From positions 248,001 to 312,000 of the forward strand of contig NZ_BMCM01000001.1 of NCBI RefSeq assembly GCF_014635185.1: 64,000 bases of DNA, written 5' to 3'. A model generated the notes under the pieces. It did not search any database and was not told the DNA's origin. It saw only the letters and a list, made by a program, of their open reading frames with translations. Numbering within the stretch: position 1 is the stretch's first letter; each line of letters starts with the position of its first letter. The position numbers and the translations under genes are program-made. The stretch is from Microbacterium murale (GTDB lineage Bacteria > Actinomycetota > Actinomycetes > Actinomycetales > Microbacteriaceae). Below are positions 27,145 through 35,585 of the stretch, piece after piece.

Positions 27145-27202
27145 ACTTGATTATCTCACACGATAATCAAGGTTTGCCGGTGCAACCTTGATTAATTGCA
27201 CC
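27145..27202 (-). promoter_or_regulatory. Palindromic operator cluster upstream of the Fic gene
   Basis: CTTGATTATC (27146-27155), six bases, GATAATCAAG (27162-27171): a perfect 10-bp inverted repeat ending two bases before the ATG. CTTGATTA recurs at 27187-27194, itself framed by GGTGCAA/TTGCACC (27179-27185, 27196-27202). On the minus strand GATAAT within the repeat is a good -10 five bases before the ATG, so binding there would shut the promoter. Confidence 0.6.
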
Positions 27203-27233
27203 ACTGTTCAAGGTGGCCACGCCACACATGAAG

Positions 27234-27258
27234 AAACCCCCGATTTCTCGGGGGTTTC
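27234..27258 (-). terminator. Intrinsic terminator after tRNA-Ser
   Basis: On the minus strand AAACCCCCGA, GAAA tetraloop, TCGGGGGTTT, then CTT: a 10-bp perfect stem directly after the tRNA 3' end. Confidence 0.88.
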
Positions 27259-27260
27259 CA

Positions 27261-27350
27261 TGGCGGTGACGGTGGGATTTGAACCCACGGTAGGGGTGAA
27301 CCTACACAACATTTCGAGTGTTGCACCTTCGGCCGCTCGGACACGTCACC
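27261..27350 (-). tRNA. tRNA-Ser (anticodon CGA)
   Basis: Read from the minus strand: acceptor GGTGACG/CGTCACC, a D-arm with GGCC, anticodon stem CAACA/TGTTG around loop CTCGAAA (anticodon CGA, reading UCG), a long variable arm typical of tRNA-Ser, T-arm GTGGG-TTCAAAT-CCCAC, discriminator G and an encoded CCA at 27261-27263. It stands alone, followed by a terminator. Confidence 0.96.
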
Positions 27351-27405
27351 GCGGAAGAGTTTACGCGACCCCGGCCCCTCGCGCGAATCGGCGAGTGGCG
27401 GGCTC

Positions 27406-28452
27406 TCACCAGGCTGCAGCGACCTCGGCGTGCGTGCGCAGAATCCCCTCGGTGGTGCCCTCGGGCGCCCGCCCGATACCGCACTCGGTCGCAACGCCGA
27501 ACGCCTCGGCGACAGCGGATGCCGCAGCGATCCGCCGCAGCGCCCCCTCGACGCCGTCCTCCCGGTGCACGAGCCCCAAGTAGAGCTCGGCGACCGGAGC
27601 AAGCGAGGCGAGCGGCGTGAAGTACTCCGCGTCATCGCGCGCGATCGGCACCGGCAGATGCAGCCACGTCAGCTCGCGACCCGATGCCGCGATGACGGCG
27701 TTCGCGTAGCGGACGAGAGTGCCGGCATCCGTCGGTTCGAAGAAGTGCTTCTCACCCGCATCGCCGTAGCAGAGGTGCACCCCGGCCTCGACGTCCGCGG
27801 GCACGGCGTCGACGAGCACGGCGAGCCGTGCGACCAGCCCGACGAAGGGGTCGCCCTCCCACCAGGCATCCATCACCTTGCCGTATCCCGCGGCATGTTC
27901 GATGATCCCCATCTCGCTCGCGACGTCCCACTGCACCGCAAGATCCTCGTGCGGCACCGCAGCCAGGATCTCATCCAGTTCTCGCAGCATCGCCGCCGTG
28001 TACACCGGCTCGAACGCCGCACGGTCCTCGCCCGAGAAGAACGACGAGATGATCGCCACCGGCGTCGGCAGCGACACCTGGAAGCGGATGCCGGCCGGCA
28101 CAGCCCCTTCGTCGCGCAACCGCCTGAACACCGCATATGACTCGATCGCAGCATCCGCATAGCCCAGCGGCGGCGGCACGATATCCGCCGCATCCACACC
28201 GTCGGCGATGCGGAGAGGACGCGCATCCAGCCCCGCCTTGAAGGGGATCGGCTGATCGCCCACCCGCTCGATGCCGTCGGCCTGGCCCAGCACGTCGGGC
28301 TGGAACATGATCCAGTGGAACCTCTTACCCACCTCGCCGTCGGGGATGCGCTTGAGCCGATCGTCCAGCAGCGCCGCCGCCGTACGCATCGTCGTCTCGG
28401 CATCATCGAAATTCACACTGCCCACGAGGAGGGCGCCCTGCGGCTGAGTCAT
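27406..28452 (-). CDS. MetE/UROD-superfamily protein (methionine synthase II-like)
   Basis: 348 aa, about the size of one MetE catalytic barrel. It keeps zinc-ligand-like residues: His and Cys in AGVHLCYGD and a late Cys in ATECGIGRAPEG, matching the H-x-C...C pattern of cobalamin-independent methyltransferases. The N-terminal MetE half is absent, so it is not a full methionine synthase; a methyltransferase with another substrate is likely. TAGCCT lies six bases before the ATG, indicating leaderless expression. Confidence 0.78.
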   Translation of the reverse strand: MTQPQGALLVGSVNFDDAETTMRTAAALLDDRLKRIPDGEVGKRFHWIMFQPDVLGQADGIERVGDQPIPFKAGLDARPLRIADGVDAADIVPPPLGYADAAIESYAVFRRLRDEGAVPAGIRFQVSLPTPVAIISSFFSGEDRAAFEPVYTAAMLRELDEILAAVPHEDLAVQWDVASEMGIIEHAAGYGKVMDAWWEGDPFVGLVARLAVLVDAVPADVEAGVHLCYGDAGEKHFFEPTDAGTLVRYANAVIAASGRELTWLHLPVPIARDDAEYFTPLASLAPVAELYLGLVHREDGVEGALRRIAAASAVAEAFGVATECGIGRAPEGTTEGILRTHAEVAAAW

Positions 28453-28464
28453 GCCTCCAGGCTA
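28453..28464 (-). promoter_or_regulatory. Leaderless-type -10 of the MetE-like gene
   Basis: On the minus strand TAGCCT (28464-28459), six bases, ATG at 28452. Confidence 0.5.
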
Positions 28465-28567
28465 TCCGCCCGGGCGGTGCCGGTCGCGGCATCCTGCTTT
28501 GTCGGCACCCGCTGGTTAGGATGGCCTTACGAGCGGACGGAGACGCCGGCCCGGAAAGGTTCACCAC

Positions 28568-29344
28568 ATGAGCTTCATCACGTCATCGGCGTTGCAGGCG
28601 ACGGGATACGTCACCCTCGACCGATACGACCAGGCGGCCGACCCTGCAGAGTGGCTGGACCTCGAGTACGTGGGCTGGCGATCTTCCGGCATCACACGAT
28701 TCGCGCCTCTCGCAAGCTACGCGGGCGACATCGAGTGCAACGGCTTCTGGAACCACACGCCCCCGCGTACCGACAAGGATGGCGTCTGGATCCCGTCGCA
28801 GGTCGAGAAGGCGCCGAACCTCGCCCGACGAGCGCAGGAGCCGGGTGCGAACGTCGGCCGGTGCCGCGTGATCGAGCTGCAGCCCAACACGTATGCCGAT
28901 GCGATCTACAACCTGCACCAGGACGACAACAACCGCATGAACGAGGAAGGCGACGGCTGGGTCGTCCGCGCCTGGTTCAACCTCACCGATGACCCGGACT
29001 CGCTTCTCATCCTGCGCGAGGATCGCTTCGACCCGAGCACCGAGGTGCGACTTCCGCTGCCCGCCGGCAGCCGCATCATCGTCGACACACAGCGCTTCTG
29101 GCACGCCGTCTGGCATCGTGGCCCCTCGCCGCGCTATTCGCTCATCACGTCATGGACTTCGGGGCCGGAGCTCGACGCGTACATCGAGGCGAACCATGGC
29201 GAACAGCATCCGCAGACCGTCGCACTCGATCCGCAGATCATCGACGCGGCTCAGGTCGAGATGCACCGGCGCATCGAGGAACGCCGCAAGGCGTTCGAGG
29301 CGCAGGGCATCGTGATGGAGCCGCCCGCCGACCTGTACAGCTGA
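28568..29344 (+). CDS. Probable 2-oxoglutarate/Fe(II)-type oxygenase-like protein
   Basis: 258 aa, no signal peptide. NLHQDDNNRM gives an H-x-D pair, followed about 70 residues later by FWHAVWHRG (His) and SPRYSLITSW (Arg that could bind 2-oxoglutarate), all within a beta-rich region; this is the HxD...H...R layout of cupin-fold oxygenases. The family is not one I recognise and the assignment rests on this pattern. GGAAAGG precedes the ATG; TAGGAT at 28518-28523 is a plausible -10 about 45 bases upstream. Confidence 0.6.
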   Translation: MSFITSSALQATGYVTLDRYDQAADPAEWLDLEYVGWRSSGITRFAPLASYAGDIECNGFWNHTPPRTDKDGVWIPSQVEKAPNLARRAQEPGANVGRCRVIELQPNTYADAIYNLHQDDNNRMNEEGDGWVVRAWFNLTDDPDSLLILREDRFDPSTEVRLPLPAGSRIIVDTQRFWHAVWHRGPSPRYSLITSWTSGPELDAYIEANHGEQHPQTVALDPQIIDAAQVEMHRRIEERRKAFEAQGIVMEPPADLYS

Positions 29345-29371
29345 GGGGCGGCGCCTCGCCGAGCGGGCTGC

Positions 29372-29426
29372 GAGGTGGCTCCTTTGGCCGCACCGACGCG
29401 CGGGATGCGGCATATCGCGACACCTC
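29372..29426. repeat. 55-bp repeat unit, copy 1
   Basis: The unit begins GAGGTGG and ends ATATCGCGACACCTC. Its ends are inverted (GAGGTG/CACCTC), with a second inner inverted pair (GCCGCA/TGCGGC), so each copy can fold. A second copy lies 84 bp further on. Confidence 0.8.
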
Positions 29427-29455
29427 CCCACGCGCGACAGCCGCGCCGCCCGCCC

Positions 29456-29510
29456 GAGGTGGTCCCTTTGGCCGCATCCGCACGAGCGATGCGGCATATC
29501 GCGACACCTC
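29456..29510. repeat. 55-bp repeat unit, copy 2
   Basis: Same layout as copy 1, identical at both ends and differing mainly in the middle (positions 8-9 and about 22-33). The pair lies between the oxygenase-like gene and the cydC 3' end, where a transcription stop or a regulatory function is possible. Confidence 0.8.
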
Positions 29511-29527
29511 ACGGGACGAACAGGCGC

Positions 29528-31165
29528 TCAGACCGTGCGGCCCCCTTCGATCCGCACGACCCGGTCCACTGTCCCCTCCGGCGGCTCGACGTGCGAGATG
29601 AGCAGCACCGACTGCTCGCCCGCGGCGCCCAGCAGATCACGCAGCAGGGCATCGGATGCGTCGGGATCGACCCCTGCGGTCGGCTCATCCAGCACGAGCA
29701 CGGGGAATCCGCGCAACAGGGCTCTGGCGAGCGCGATGCGCTGCGCCTGACCGCCAGATACCAGAGCGCCGCGGTCGCCGACGCGCGCATCCAGTCCGCC
29801 GCGTTCCCGCACCCACGCGCCGAGGCCGACTCGGTCCAGCACGTCGAGCAGCTCCTCGTCGGTCGCGGTGTCGCGGGCGAACAGCAGATTCTGACGGATG
29901 TCCTCGTCGAACAGCTGCGGGCTCTGCTCGCACAGTCCGACGGTACGTCGAAGAGCAGAGCCCGATAGCACCGCGGCATCCGTCCCGCCGATCGCGTACT
30001 CGCCCACTGAACGCAGGAAGCCGACCAGCACCGCCGCCAGCGAGCTCTTGCCCGCGCCGCTCGGCCCAGACACGAGCACGCGCTCACCCACAGCGAGATC
30101 GAGCGATACTCCGCGCAGCGCCGGTGCGCCACCTGGCCAGGACGCACGTACGTCGCGCAGGTGCAGCGCCGTTCCGGCCGGAACGTCGTCGGTGCCGGCA
30201 TCCGGTCGGAGCTCCTCCGGCACCGACGACGGCAGCACGTCGACGATCCGCTGGGCGCTCGCCCGCACGCTGCGCCATGACGACGCCGCGATCGGCACGG
30301 CGCCGAACACCTCGAAGACCACCATCGGCACGAGAACGACGACCGCGAGCCACGGTCCGTCGATCGCGCCGGTCACCAGGCCTGGTGCTGTGACGGCGAG
30401 CGCCCACACCGACGCCACCCCGGCGAGCACCGACACGACACCGGCAGCGACCGCCTGCGCCAGCGACCCGCGGGTGACCGCCCGGCGAAGAGCGCCATCG
30501 GCCCGCTCGACGCGCATGCGGGCCTCGGGCTCGGCGCCGTACGCGAGCAGCACGTCGAGACTGCCGAAGTAGTCGACGACGGATGCTGAGAGCTCGGCCC
30601 GCAGCGACGAGATCTGCAGCTCGGCCCGCGAACCGAACAGCCAGCCGAGTCCGACCGCGACCAGCGCCGCCACCACGAGGCATACTGCGAGCGTGAGTGC
30701 TGCGGGCGGCGACACGAACGCGACGAAGCCGACCGCACCGACGGCGACGACAGCCGTCACGGCAAGCGGCTGCACCACGCGCAGCGGCAGATTCTGCAGG
30801 TTCTCGACATCGTCGACGAGCGCGGAGAGCACCTGTCCGCGGTCCGTCTTCCCAAGGCCCGCAGGCGAAAGCGGAATGAGCCTGCGCACCATGTCGGAGC
30901 GGGTCGCGGCGAGTTGGCGCAGCGCCGCATCGTGACCCGAGAGCCGCTCCAGGTAGCGGAAGACGGCACGCGAGACCGCGAAGAAGCGCACGCCGACCAC
31001 CGCGACCGACAGCGGCACCAGGGAATCGACGATCGAGGCGCTGATGATCAGCCAGCCGCTCACCGCGAGCAGTGACACGGCTGCGGCCGCCGACAGCACG
31101 CCCCAGATCAGCCCGGGCAGGAATCGCCGCACGGGCGGCTGGGCGAGACGCAGGATGTTCTTCAC
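29528..31165 (-). CDS. cydC: Thiol reductant ABC exporter subunit CydC
   Basis: 545 aa: six-helix ABC exporter domain at about residues 1-300, then a nucleotide-binding domain with GPSGAGKSS, signature VSGGQAQR and VLVLDEPTAG. CydDC exports glutathione or cysteine and is needed for cytochrome bd assembly. The GTG start at 31165 overlaps the cydD stop (GTGA). It is last in the cydABDC operon. Confidence 0.92.
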   Translation of the reverse strand: MKNILRLAQPPVRRFLPGLIWGVLSAAAAVSLLAVSGWLIISASIVDSLVPLSVAVVGVRFFAVSRAVFRYLERLSGHDAALRQLAATRSDMVRRLIPLSPAGLGKTDRGQVLSALVDDVENLQNLPLRVVQPLAVTAVVAVGAVGFVAFVSPPAALTLAVCLVVAALVAVGLGWLFGSRAELQISSLRAELSASVVDYFGSLDVLLAYGAEPEARMRVERADGALRRAVTRGSLAQAVAAGVVSVLAGVASVWALAVTAPGLVTGAIDGPWLAVVVLVPMVVFEVFGAVPIAASSWRSVRASAQRIVDVLPSSVPEELRPDAGTDDVPAGTALHLRDVRASWPGGAPALRGVSLDLAVGERVLVSGPSGAGKSSLAAVLVGFLRSVGEYAIGGTDAAVLSGSALRRTVGLCEQSPQLFDEDIRQNLLFARDTATDEELLDVLDRVGLGAWVRERGGLDARVGDRGALVSGGQAQRIALARALLRGFPVLVLDEPTAGVDPDASDALLRDLLGAAGEQSVLLISHVEPPEGTVDRVVRIEGGRTV

Positions 31166-32910
31166 ACGACCACCCCCAGCGCCACGACCTGATCGGCGAT
31201 TGCGCGCGCGGTGCGGCGGTGTGAGACGAACAGGACCGTGGCGCCGGCATCCGCCCGCTCTCGGAGCGCAGCCCACAGGCGAGCCTCGGTACCGGCATCC
31301 AACGCACTCGACGGCTCGTCGAGCGTGAGCACGCGCGCGGGGTCGGCGGCATGCCGATACAGCGCCCGCGCGACGGCGACGCGCTGCGCCTGCCCGCCGG
31401 ACAGCCCGCTCCCCTGCACTCCGAGTTCCTGGGCCGGGTCAAGATCGGCTGCGCACGCGTCATCGAGGGCTTGGCGGATGCCGTCGGCATCCGGGTCCGG
31501 ATCGCCCAGCGCCACGCTCGAGGCGATCGTGCCCTGCATGAGTCCCGGCGCCTGGCCGGCCCAGGCGAGCCAGTCGGAGGGGGCGAGGGTGCGGACGTCG
31601 CCGCCGGCGAACACCGCGTCGCCCTCGAAGTCCGTCGCACCCCGCAGCGCAGCGAGCAGGCTGGACTTTCCTGAGCCGCTCGGGCCCTCGATCAGCGTGA
31701 TCGTGCCGGGGCGTGCGGTGAACGAGACCGGCGGGAGGTCGCGGACTCGGAGGTCGGCCACGTGCAGGGTGGCGGCTTCGACCGGGGCGGATTCGACCGG
31801 GGTAGCGGCTTCGACTCGCTCCGCTCGCTCACCCCGTTTCGTCTCGCTGCGCTCGCTCAACGACCCGCGGCCGAACCCCTGCGGGTCGTTGAGCGACGGA
31901 GCGGAGCGACGGAGACGAAACGGGTTGAGCGAACGAGCCGAAGGCGAGGGAGTCGAAACCTGGCTCCCGCCAGCATCCAGCACATCGAACACGTCTTCGG
32001 TCGCCGCCACGCCCTCGGCCGCGGCGTGGAACTGCACCCCGACCTGGCGGATCGGCAGGAACGCCTCGGGCGCGAGCAGCAGCACGAACAGTCCGACCTC
32101 GAGCGGCATATCTCCGGCCAGCAACCGGAACCCCACTGTCACGGCGATGAGGGCGACCGCGAGCGATGCGAGCAGCTCCATCGCGAAGCCGGAGAGGAAC
32201 GAGAACCGCAGCACCTTCATCGTCTCGCGGCGGTACTGATCGGCTGTGGCCTCGATCTGCGTCGCGGCCCGTCGATCGCGGCCGAACAGCCGCAGCGTCG
32301 CCAGCCCCTGCACCGTGTCGGCGAAGCGTGCGGCGAGATGCTGCAGCGTCTGCCACTGCTTGCGCTGGACGGTGCGAGTGGCGATGCCGATGAGGATGAG
32401 GAACAACGGGATCAGTGGCAGAGTGATTGTCGCCGTCAGCCCGCTCGGCCAGTCCTGCCACCACATCACGAGCACGATCACCGGCGTAGCGATCACGGTC
32501 AGTACGAGCTGCGGCAGATACCGCGAGAAGTAGGTGTCCAGCGCCTCCAGCCCATGGCCGGCCGTCACCGCGAGCGAGGCCTGATTGCGCCCGGCCAGCC
32601 ACCCCGGTCCGAGCCGCCCGACGGCTCTGATCAACCCCGACCGCAGCTGCATGCCGGTGCGCGCCGCGGCGGCCGTGCCTGCGGCATCGGATGCGGCGAT
32701 CAGCGCCCCCCGCAGCAGCGCGAGCCCGAGCAGCCAGACGAGCGACGCCACAACTGAGCGGCCGGCAAGAACCCCGGTGACGGCATCCGTCAGGAACCAC
32801 GCGAACGCGATGACGACCACGGTCTGCAGCACGCCGATCACTGCGGCGAGGACGAAGAATCCTCGCGCGGCACCGGCGTACCGCAGCAGCCTCGGATCTA
32901 CAGGTTTCAC
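31162..32910 (-). CDS. cydD: Thiol reductant ABC exporter subunit CydD with an inserted palindromic-repeat peptide
   Basis: 582 aa from a GTG overlapping the cydB stop. Membrane domain at about residues 1-310; nucleotide-binding domain from about 380 with GPSGSGKSS, LSGGQAQR and VLTLDEPSSAL. Between them, about residues 317-368 are encoded by a 153-bp palindromic repeat (31808-31960) and read ...SLSERSETKRGERAERVE..., a hydrophilic charged linker unlike the rest. All ABC motifs are intact and the frame is kept, so the protein is probably functional despite the insertion. Confidence 0.92.
   Translation of the reverse strand: MKPVDPRLLRYAGAARGFFVLAAVIGVLQTVVVIAFAWFLTDAVTGVLAGRSVVASLVWLLGLALLRGALIAASDAAGTAAAARTGMQLRSGLIRAVGRLGPGWLAGRNQASLAVTAGHGLEALDTYFSRYLPQLVLTVIATPVIVLVMWWQDWPSGLTATITLPLIPLFLILIGIATRTVQRKQWQTLQHLAARFADTVQGLATLRLFGRDRRAATQIEATADQYRRETMKVLRFSFLSGFAMELLASLAVALIAVTVGFRLLAGDMPLEVGLFVLLLAPEAFLPIRQVGVQFHAAAEGVAATEDVFDVLDAGGSQVSTPSPSARSLNPFRLRRSAPSLNDPQGFGRGSLSERSETKRGERAERVEAATPVESAPVEAATLHVADLRVRDLPPVSFTARPGTITLIEGPSGSGKSSLLAALRGATDFEGDAVFAGGDVRTLAPSDWLAWAGQAPGLMQGTIASSVALGDPDPDADGIRQALDDACAADLDPAQELGVQGSGLSGGQAQRVAVARALYRHAADPARVLTLDEPSSALDAGTEARLWAALRERADAGATVLFVSHRRTARAIADQVVALGVVV
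31808..31960. repeat. Palindromic repeat element inserted in frame within cydD
   Basis: Left arm runs from GCTTCGACTC to CTCAACGACCCGC (31868), a twelve-base loop follows (31869-31880), and the right arm runs from GCGGGTCGTTGAGCGA to GAGTCGAAACC (31960). Arms are imperfect complements. The length is 153 bp, a multiple of three. A related half-element lies at 61952-62009 inside another gene and a degenerate one at 57723-57755. Confidence 0.85.
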
Positions 32911-33932
32911 GCGTGCGCCGGCGCCCCCTCGATCGATGCGCGAGTGACGCGCTTGCGGAACACCCAGTATGTCCAGCCCTGGTACAGCAGCACCAGGGGC
33001 AGTGCCACCAGGGCCGTCCAGCTCATGATCGTCAGCGTGTACGGAGTGCTCGATGCGTTCTCGATCGTGAGGCTGTAGGCCGGGTCGATCGTGGACGGCA
33101 TCACGTTCGGGAACAGCGCCGCGAACAGCATCACAACCGCGAACAGCGTGGTGGCCGCGCCGAATCCGAACGCCCACCCCTCGCGTCCGCGAAGGTTCGA
33201 CGCGATCGACAGCACCAACGACAGTGCGGCGAGCGCGGCCAGCACGAGCACCGCGATCGAGAAGTGCGCGGTCACCGTCCACACCAGGAAGACCGCCGCG
33301 ACGACCAGCGTCACCAGACCTGCGCGGAAGGCGAGGCGCCTGGCATCCGCGCGCAACTGCCCATCGGTCTTGAGCGCGACGAACGTGACGCCGTGCGTGA
33401 AAAACAGCAGCAGCGTCACGGCGCCGCCGAGCAGTCCGTACGGGTTCAGCAGATCGAACACCGTGCCGATGTACACGTGCCGCTCGTCCAGTGCGACGCC
33501 CTGCACGATGTTCGCGAATGCGACGCCCCAGAGGAACGCCGGCACGGCCGAGCCGATGACGATCATTCGGTCGAAGCCCTGCTTCCACTTCAGCCCGTCG
33601 CGCTGGTGCCGGTACTCGAACGAGACGCCGCGCAGGATCAGCGTGAGCAGGATCAGCAGCAGTGGCAGGTAGAAGCCGCTGAACAGCGTGGCGTACCACT
33701 CGGGGAACGACGCGAACAGGCAGGCTCCGGCGACGATCAGCCAGGTCTCGTTGAGATCCCACACGGGACCGATCGTGTTGATGATCTGTCGGCGGGTCAC
33801 GTCGTCGCTGTTCTTACCCACGCCGCCGAGAAACGGCAGCGACATCCCGACGCCGAAGTCGAAGCCGTCGAGCACGAAGTATCCGACGAAGAGGAAGGCG
33901 ATGATGCCGAACCAGAGTGTTGCAAGATCCAT
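32907..33932 (-). CDS. cydB: Cytochrome bd ubiquinol/menaquinol oxidase subunit II
   Basis: 341 aa with about eight to nine helices. The N-terminus MDLATLWFGIIAFLFVGYFVLDGFDFG and INTIGPVWDLNETWLI are strongly conserved CydB segments. It partners CydA in the respiratory bd oxidase in the membrane. Fifteen bases separate it from cydA, and the stop overlaps the cydD start. Confidence 0.96.
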   Translation of the reverse strand: MDLATLWFGIIAFLFVGYFVLDGFDFGVGMSLPFLGGVGKNSDDVTRRQIINTIGPVWDLNETWLIVAGACLFASFPEWYATLFSGFYLPLLLILLTLILRGVSFEYRHQRDGLKWKQGFDRMIVIGSAVPAFLWGVAFANIVQGVALDERHVYIGTVFDLLNPYGLLGGAVTLLLFFTHGVTFVALKTDGQLRADARRLAFRAGLVTLVVAAVFLVWTVTAHFSIAVLVLAALAALSLVLSIASNLRGREGWAFGFGAATTLFAVVMLFAALFPNVMPSTIDPAYSLTIENASSTPYTLTIMSWTALVALPLVLLYQGWTYWVFRKRVTRASIEGAPAHA

Positions 33933-33947
33933 TTCGCATCCTTCCGA

Positions 33948-35360
33948 TCAGTACACGGCCGACGGCGCTGGCGCCGCCTCGTCATGGGTCTCGGTCGTGT
34001 CCGGGCCCTTCTGGGCTGCCCGGATGATCAGCTTGACCTCGACGACGGCGAGCGCGGCGTAGATCACGGTGAACGCGATGAGCGAGATCAGCACCTCAAG
34101 CCCGGATGTACCGGGAGAGACGCCGTCGCGGGTACTCATGAGCCCGAACACGATCCAGGGCTGGCGCCCCATCTCGGTGAAGACCCAGCCGACGATGTTC
34201 GCGAGCAGGGCGAGCGGGTACGACCAGATCGCGAGCTTCCACATCCACTTCGCCGGCGGCTTCTTCGCACCCTTGCGCGTGACCCAGAGTCCGACGAGGG
34301 CGATGAACGCGTGCAGCATCCCCAGGCCGATCATCCAGCGGAACGCCCAGTAGGTGATCCAGAGAACCGGTGCGAAGTTGTCGATCCCGAGGTCCGCGTA
34401 CTGCACGGCATACTCGGCGTTGAGATCGTTGATGCCGTGCACGCAGGCGTCGAGCGTATGCGTCGACAGCAGCGACAGCAGGTACGGCACCCGGATCGAG
34501 AACAGCTCCGAACTGCCGTCCGGCGTGCCGAGCGTGAACAGGCTGAACGAGGCGTCCGCACCGCAGACGGTGTCGAAGGTCGCCTCGGCCGCCGCCATCT
34601 TCATGGGCTGCGCCGCGTACATGGCGAGCCCCAGCTGGTCGCCGGTGAGCGCCACACCGGCGGTGGACACCAGCATCCCCCACAGGCCGAATTTCAGCGA
34701 GATGCGCATGGTGTCGGTGTGCTGGCCGCGCATGAGGTGCCAGGCCGAGACCGAGATGATGACTCCGGCGGCGAACATGAATGCGCCGAAGATCGTGTGC
34801 GGGAACGCGGCGAGCGCGACCGGGTTGGTCAGCAGCGCCCAGATGTCGACGAGTTCGGCACGGTTGGTCACCGGGTTGTACTCGTAGCCGACGGGGTTCT
34901 GCATGAATGCGTTGGCGGCGATGATGAAGTACGCCGACAGGATGCTGCCGATCGAGACGCACCAGATGGTCGCGAGGTGCAGCTTCTGCGGCAGCTTGTC
35001 CCAGCCGAAGATCCACAGTCCGATGAAGGTCGCCTCGAAGAAGAAGGCCAGCAGTCCTTCGAACGCCAGCGGTGCGCCGAAGACATCGCCGACGAAGCGC
35101 GAGTAGTCCGACCAGTTCATGCCGAACTGGAACTCCTGCACGATTCCGGTCACGACGCCCATGGCGAAGTTGATGAGGAAGATCTTCCCGAAGAATCGCG
35201 TCAGGTGCAGATAGTGGATCTTGCCGGAACGCACCCATGCCGTCTGGAAGATCGCTGCTGCCAGCGCCATGCCGATCGTGAGGGGCACGAACAGGTAGTG
35301 GTAGATGGTCGTGAGACCGAACTGCCATCGGGACAGCACCAGTGGATCAAGCCACTCCAT
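33948..35360 (-). CDS. cydA: Cytochrome bd ubiquinol/menaquinol oxidase subunit I
   Basis: 470 aa, the short Q-loop form. RWQFGLTTIYHYLFVPLTIG contains His21, the b595 ligand equivalent; GRQPWIVFGLM near the C-terminus is the conserved GRQPW motif. The ATG at 35360 has AAGGAG eight bases upstream; the open frame runs further but without homologous sequence. First gene of cydABDC, an oxygen-scavenging terminal oxidase expressed at low oxygen or under stress. Confidence 0.96.
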   Translation of the reverse strand: MEWLDPLVLSRWQFGLTTIYHYLFVPLTIGMALAAAIFQTAWVRSGKIHYLHLTRFFGKIFLINFAMGVVTGIVQEFQFGMNWSDYSRFVGDVFGAPLAFEGLLAFFFEATFIGLWIFGWDKLPQKLHLATIWCVSIGSILSAYFIIAANAFMQNPVGYEYNPVTNRAELVDIWALLTNPVALAAFPHTIFGAFMFAAGVIISVSAWHLMRGQHTDTMRISLKFGLWGMLVSTAGVALTGDQLGLAMYAAQPMKMAAAEATFDTVCGADASFSLFTLGTPDGSSELFSIRVPYLLSLLSTHTLDACVHGINDLNAEYAVQYADLGIDNFAPVLWITYWAFRWMIGLGMLHAFIALVGLWVTRKGAKKPPAKWMWKLAIWSYPLALLANIVGWVFTEMGRQPWIVFGLMSTRDGVSPGTSGLEVLISLIAFTVIYAALAVVEVKLIIRAAQKGPDTTETHDEAAPAPSAVY

Positions 35361-35585
35361 CAGAGGACTCCTTCTCTCGAAGGTGCATTGCCTGCACCCG
35401 GGAGTGGGCCGGAATCGGCCCGCAGACGAGACGTCGTTGGCGTTGATTCCAGTATCCCGCGCGCCCCATCCCGGCATGGCCGAAAAGGGCCTCAGGGCGA
35501 TAGGGATGTCGGATGCCGTCGATAGCGGCGAGACATGGCCGACGGCGCGGGCGTCGGTGTCGGATGCCGCGGCTAGCCTGTAGGC
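35361..35585. promoter_or_regulatory. Divergent region cydA / radA
   Basis: 225 bases. Plus strand: TAGCCT (35574-35579), six bases, ATG of radA, leaderless type. Minus strand: GATACT at about 35456 could be the cydA -10, giving a leader near 90 bases; no clear -35 or known operator is seen. Confidence 0.4.

Noticed and set aside
25933-27350. Fic gene plus tRNA as a genomic-island end
   Set aside because: No integrase, no direct repeat of the tRNA 3' end and no change of composition nearby.
29372-29510. CRISPR array
   Set aside because: Only two units, each foldable and 55 bp, one 29-base spacer, no cas genes.
31162-32910. cydD as a pseudogene because of the insertion
   Set aside because: The insertion keeps frame and all nucleotide-binding motifs remain; the cyd genes are still overlapped correctly.
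32913-35525. 870-codon plus-strand frame across cydA/cydB
   Set aside because: Composition dominated by Arg, Glu, Asp, Gln and His, typical of an antisense shadow; cydA and cydB are unmistakable.
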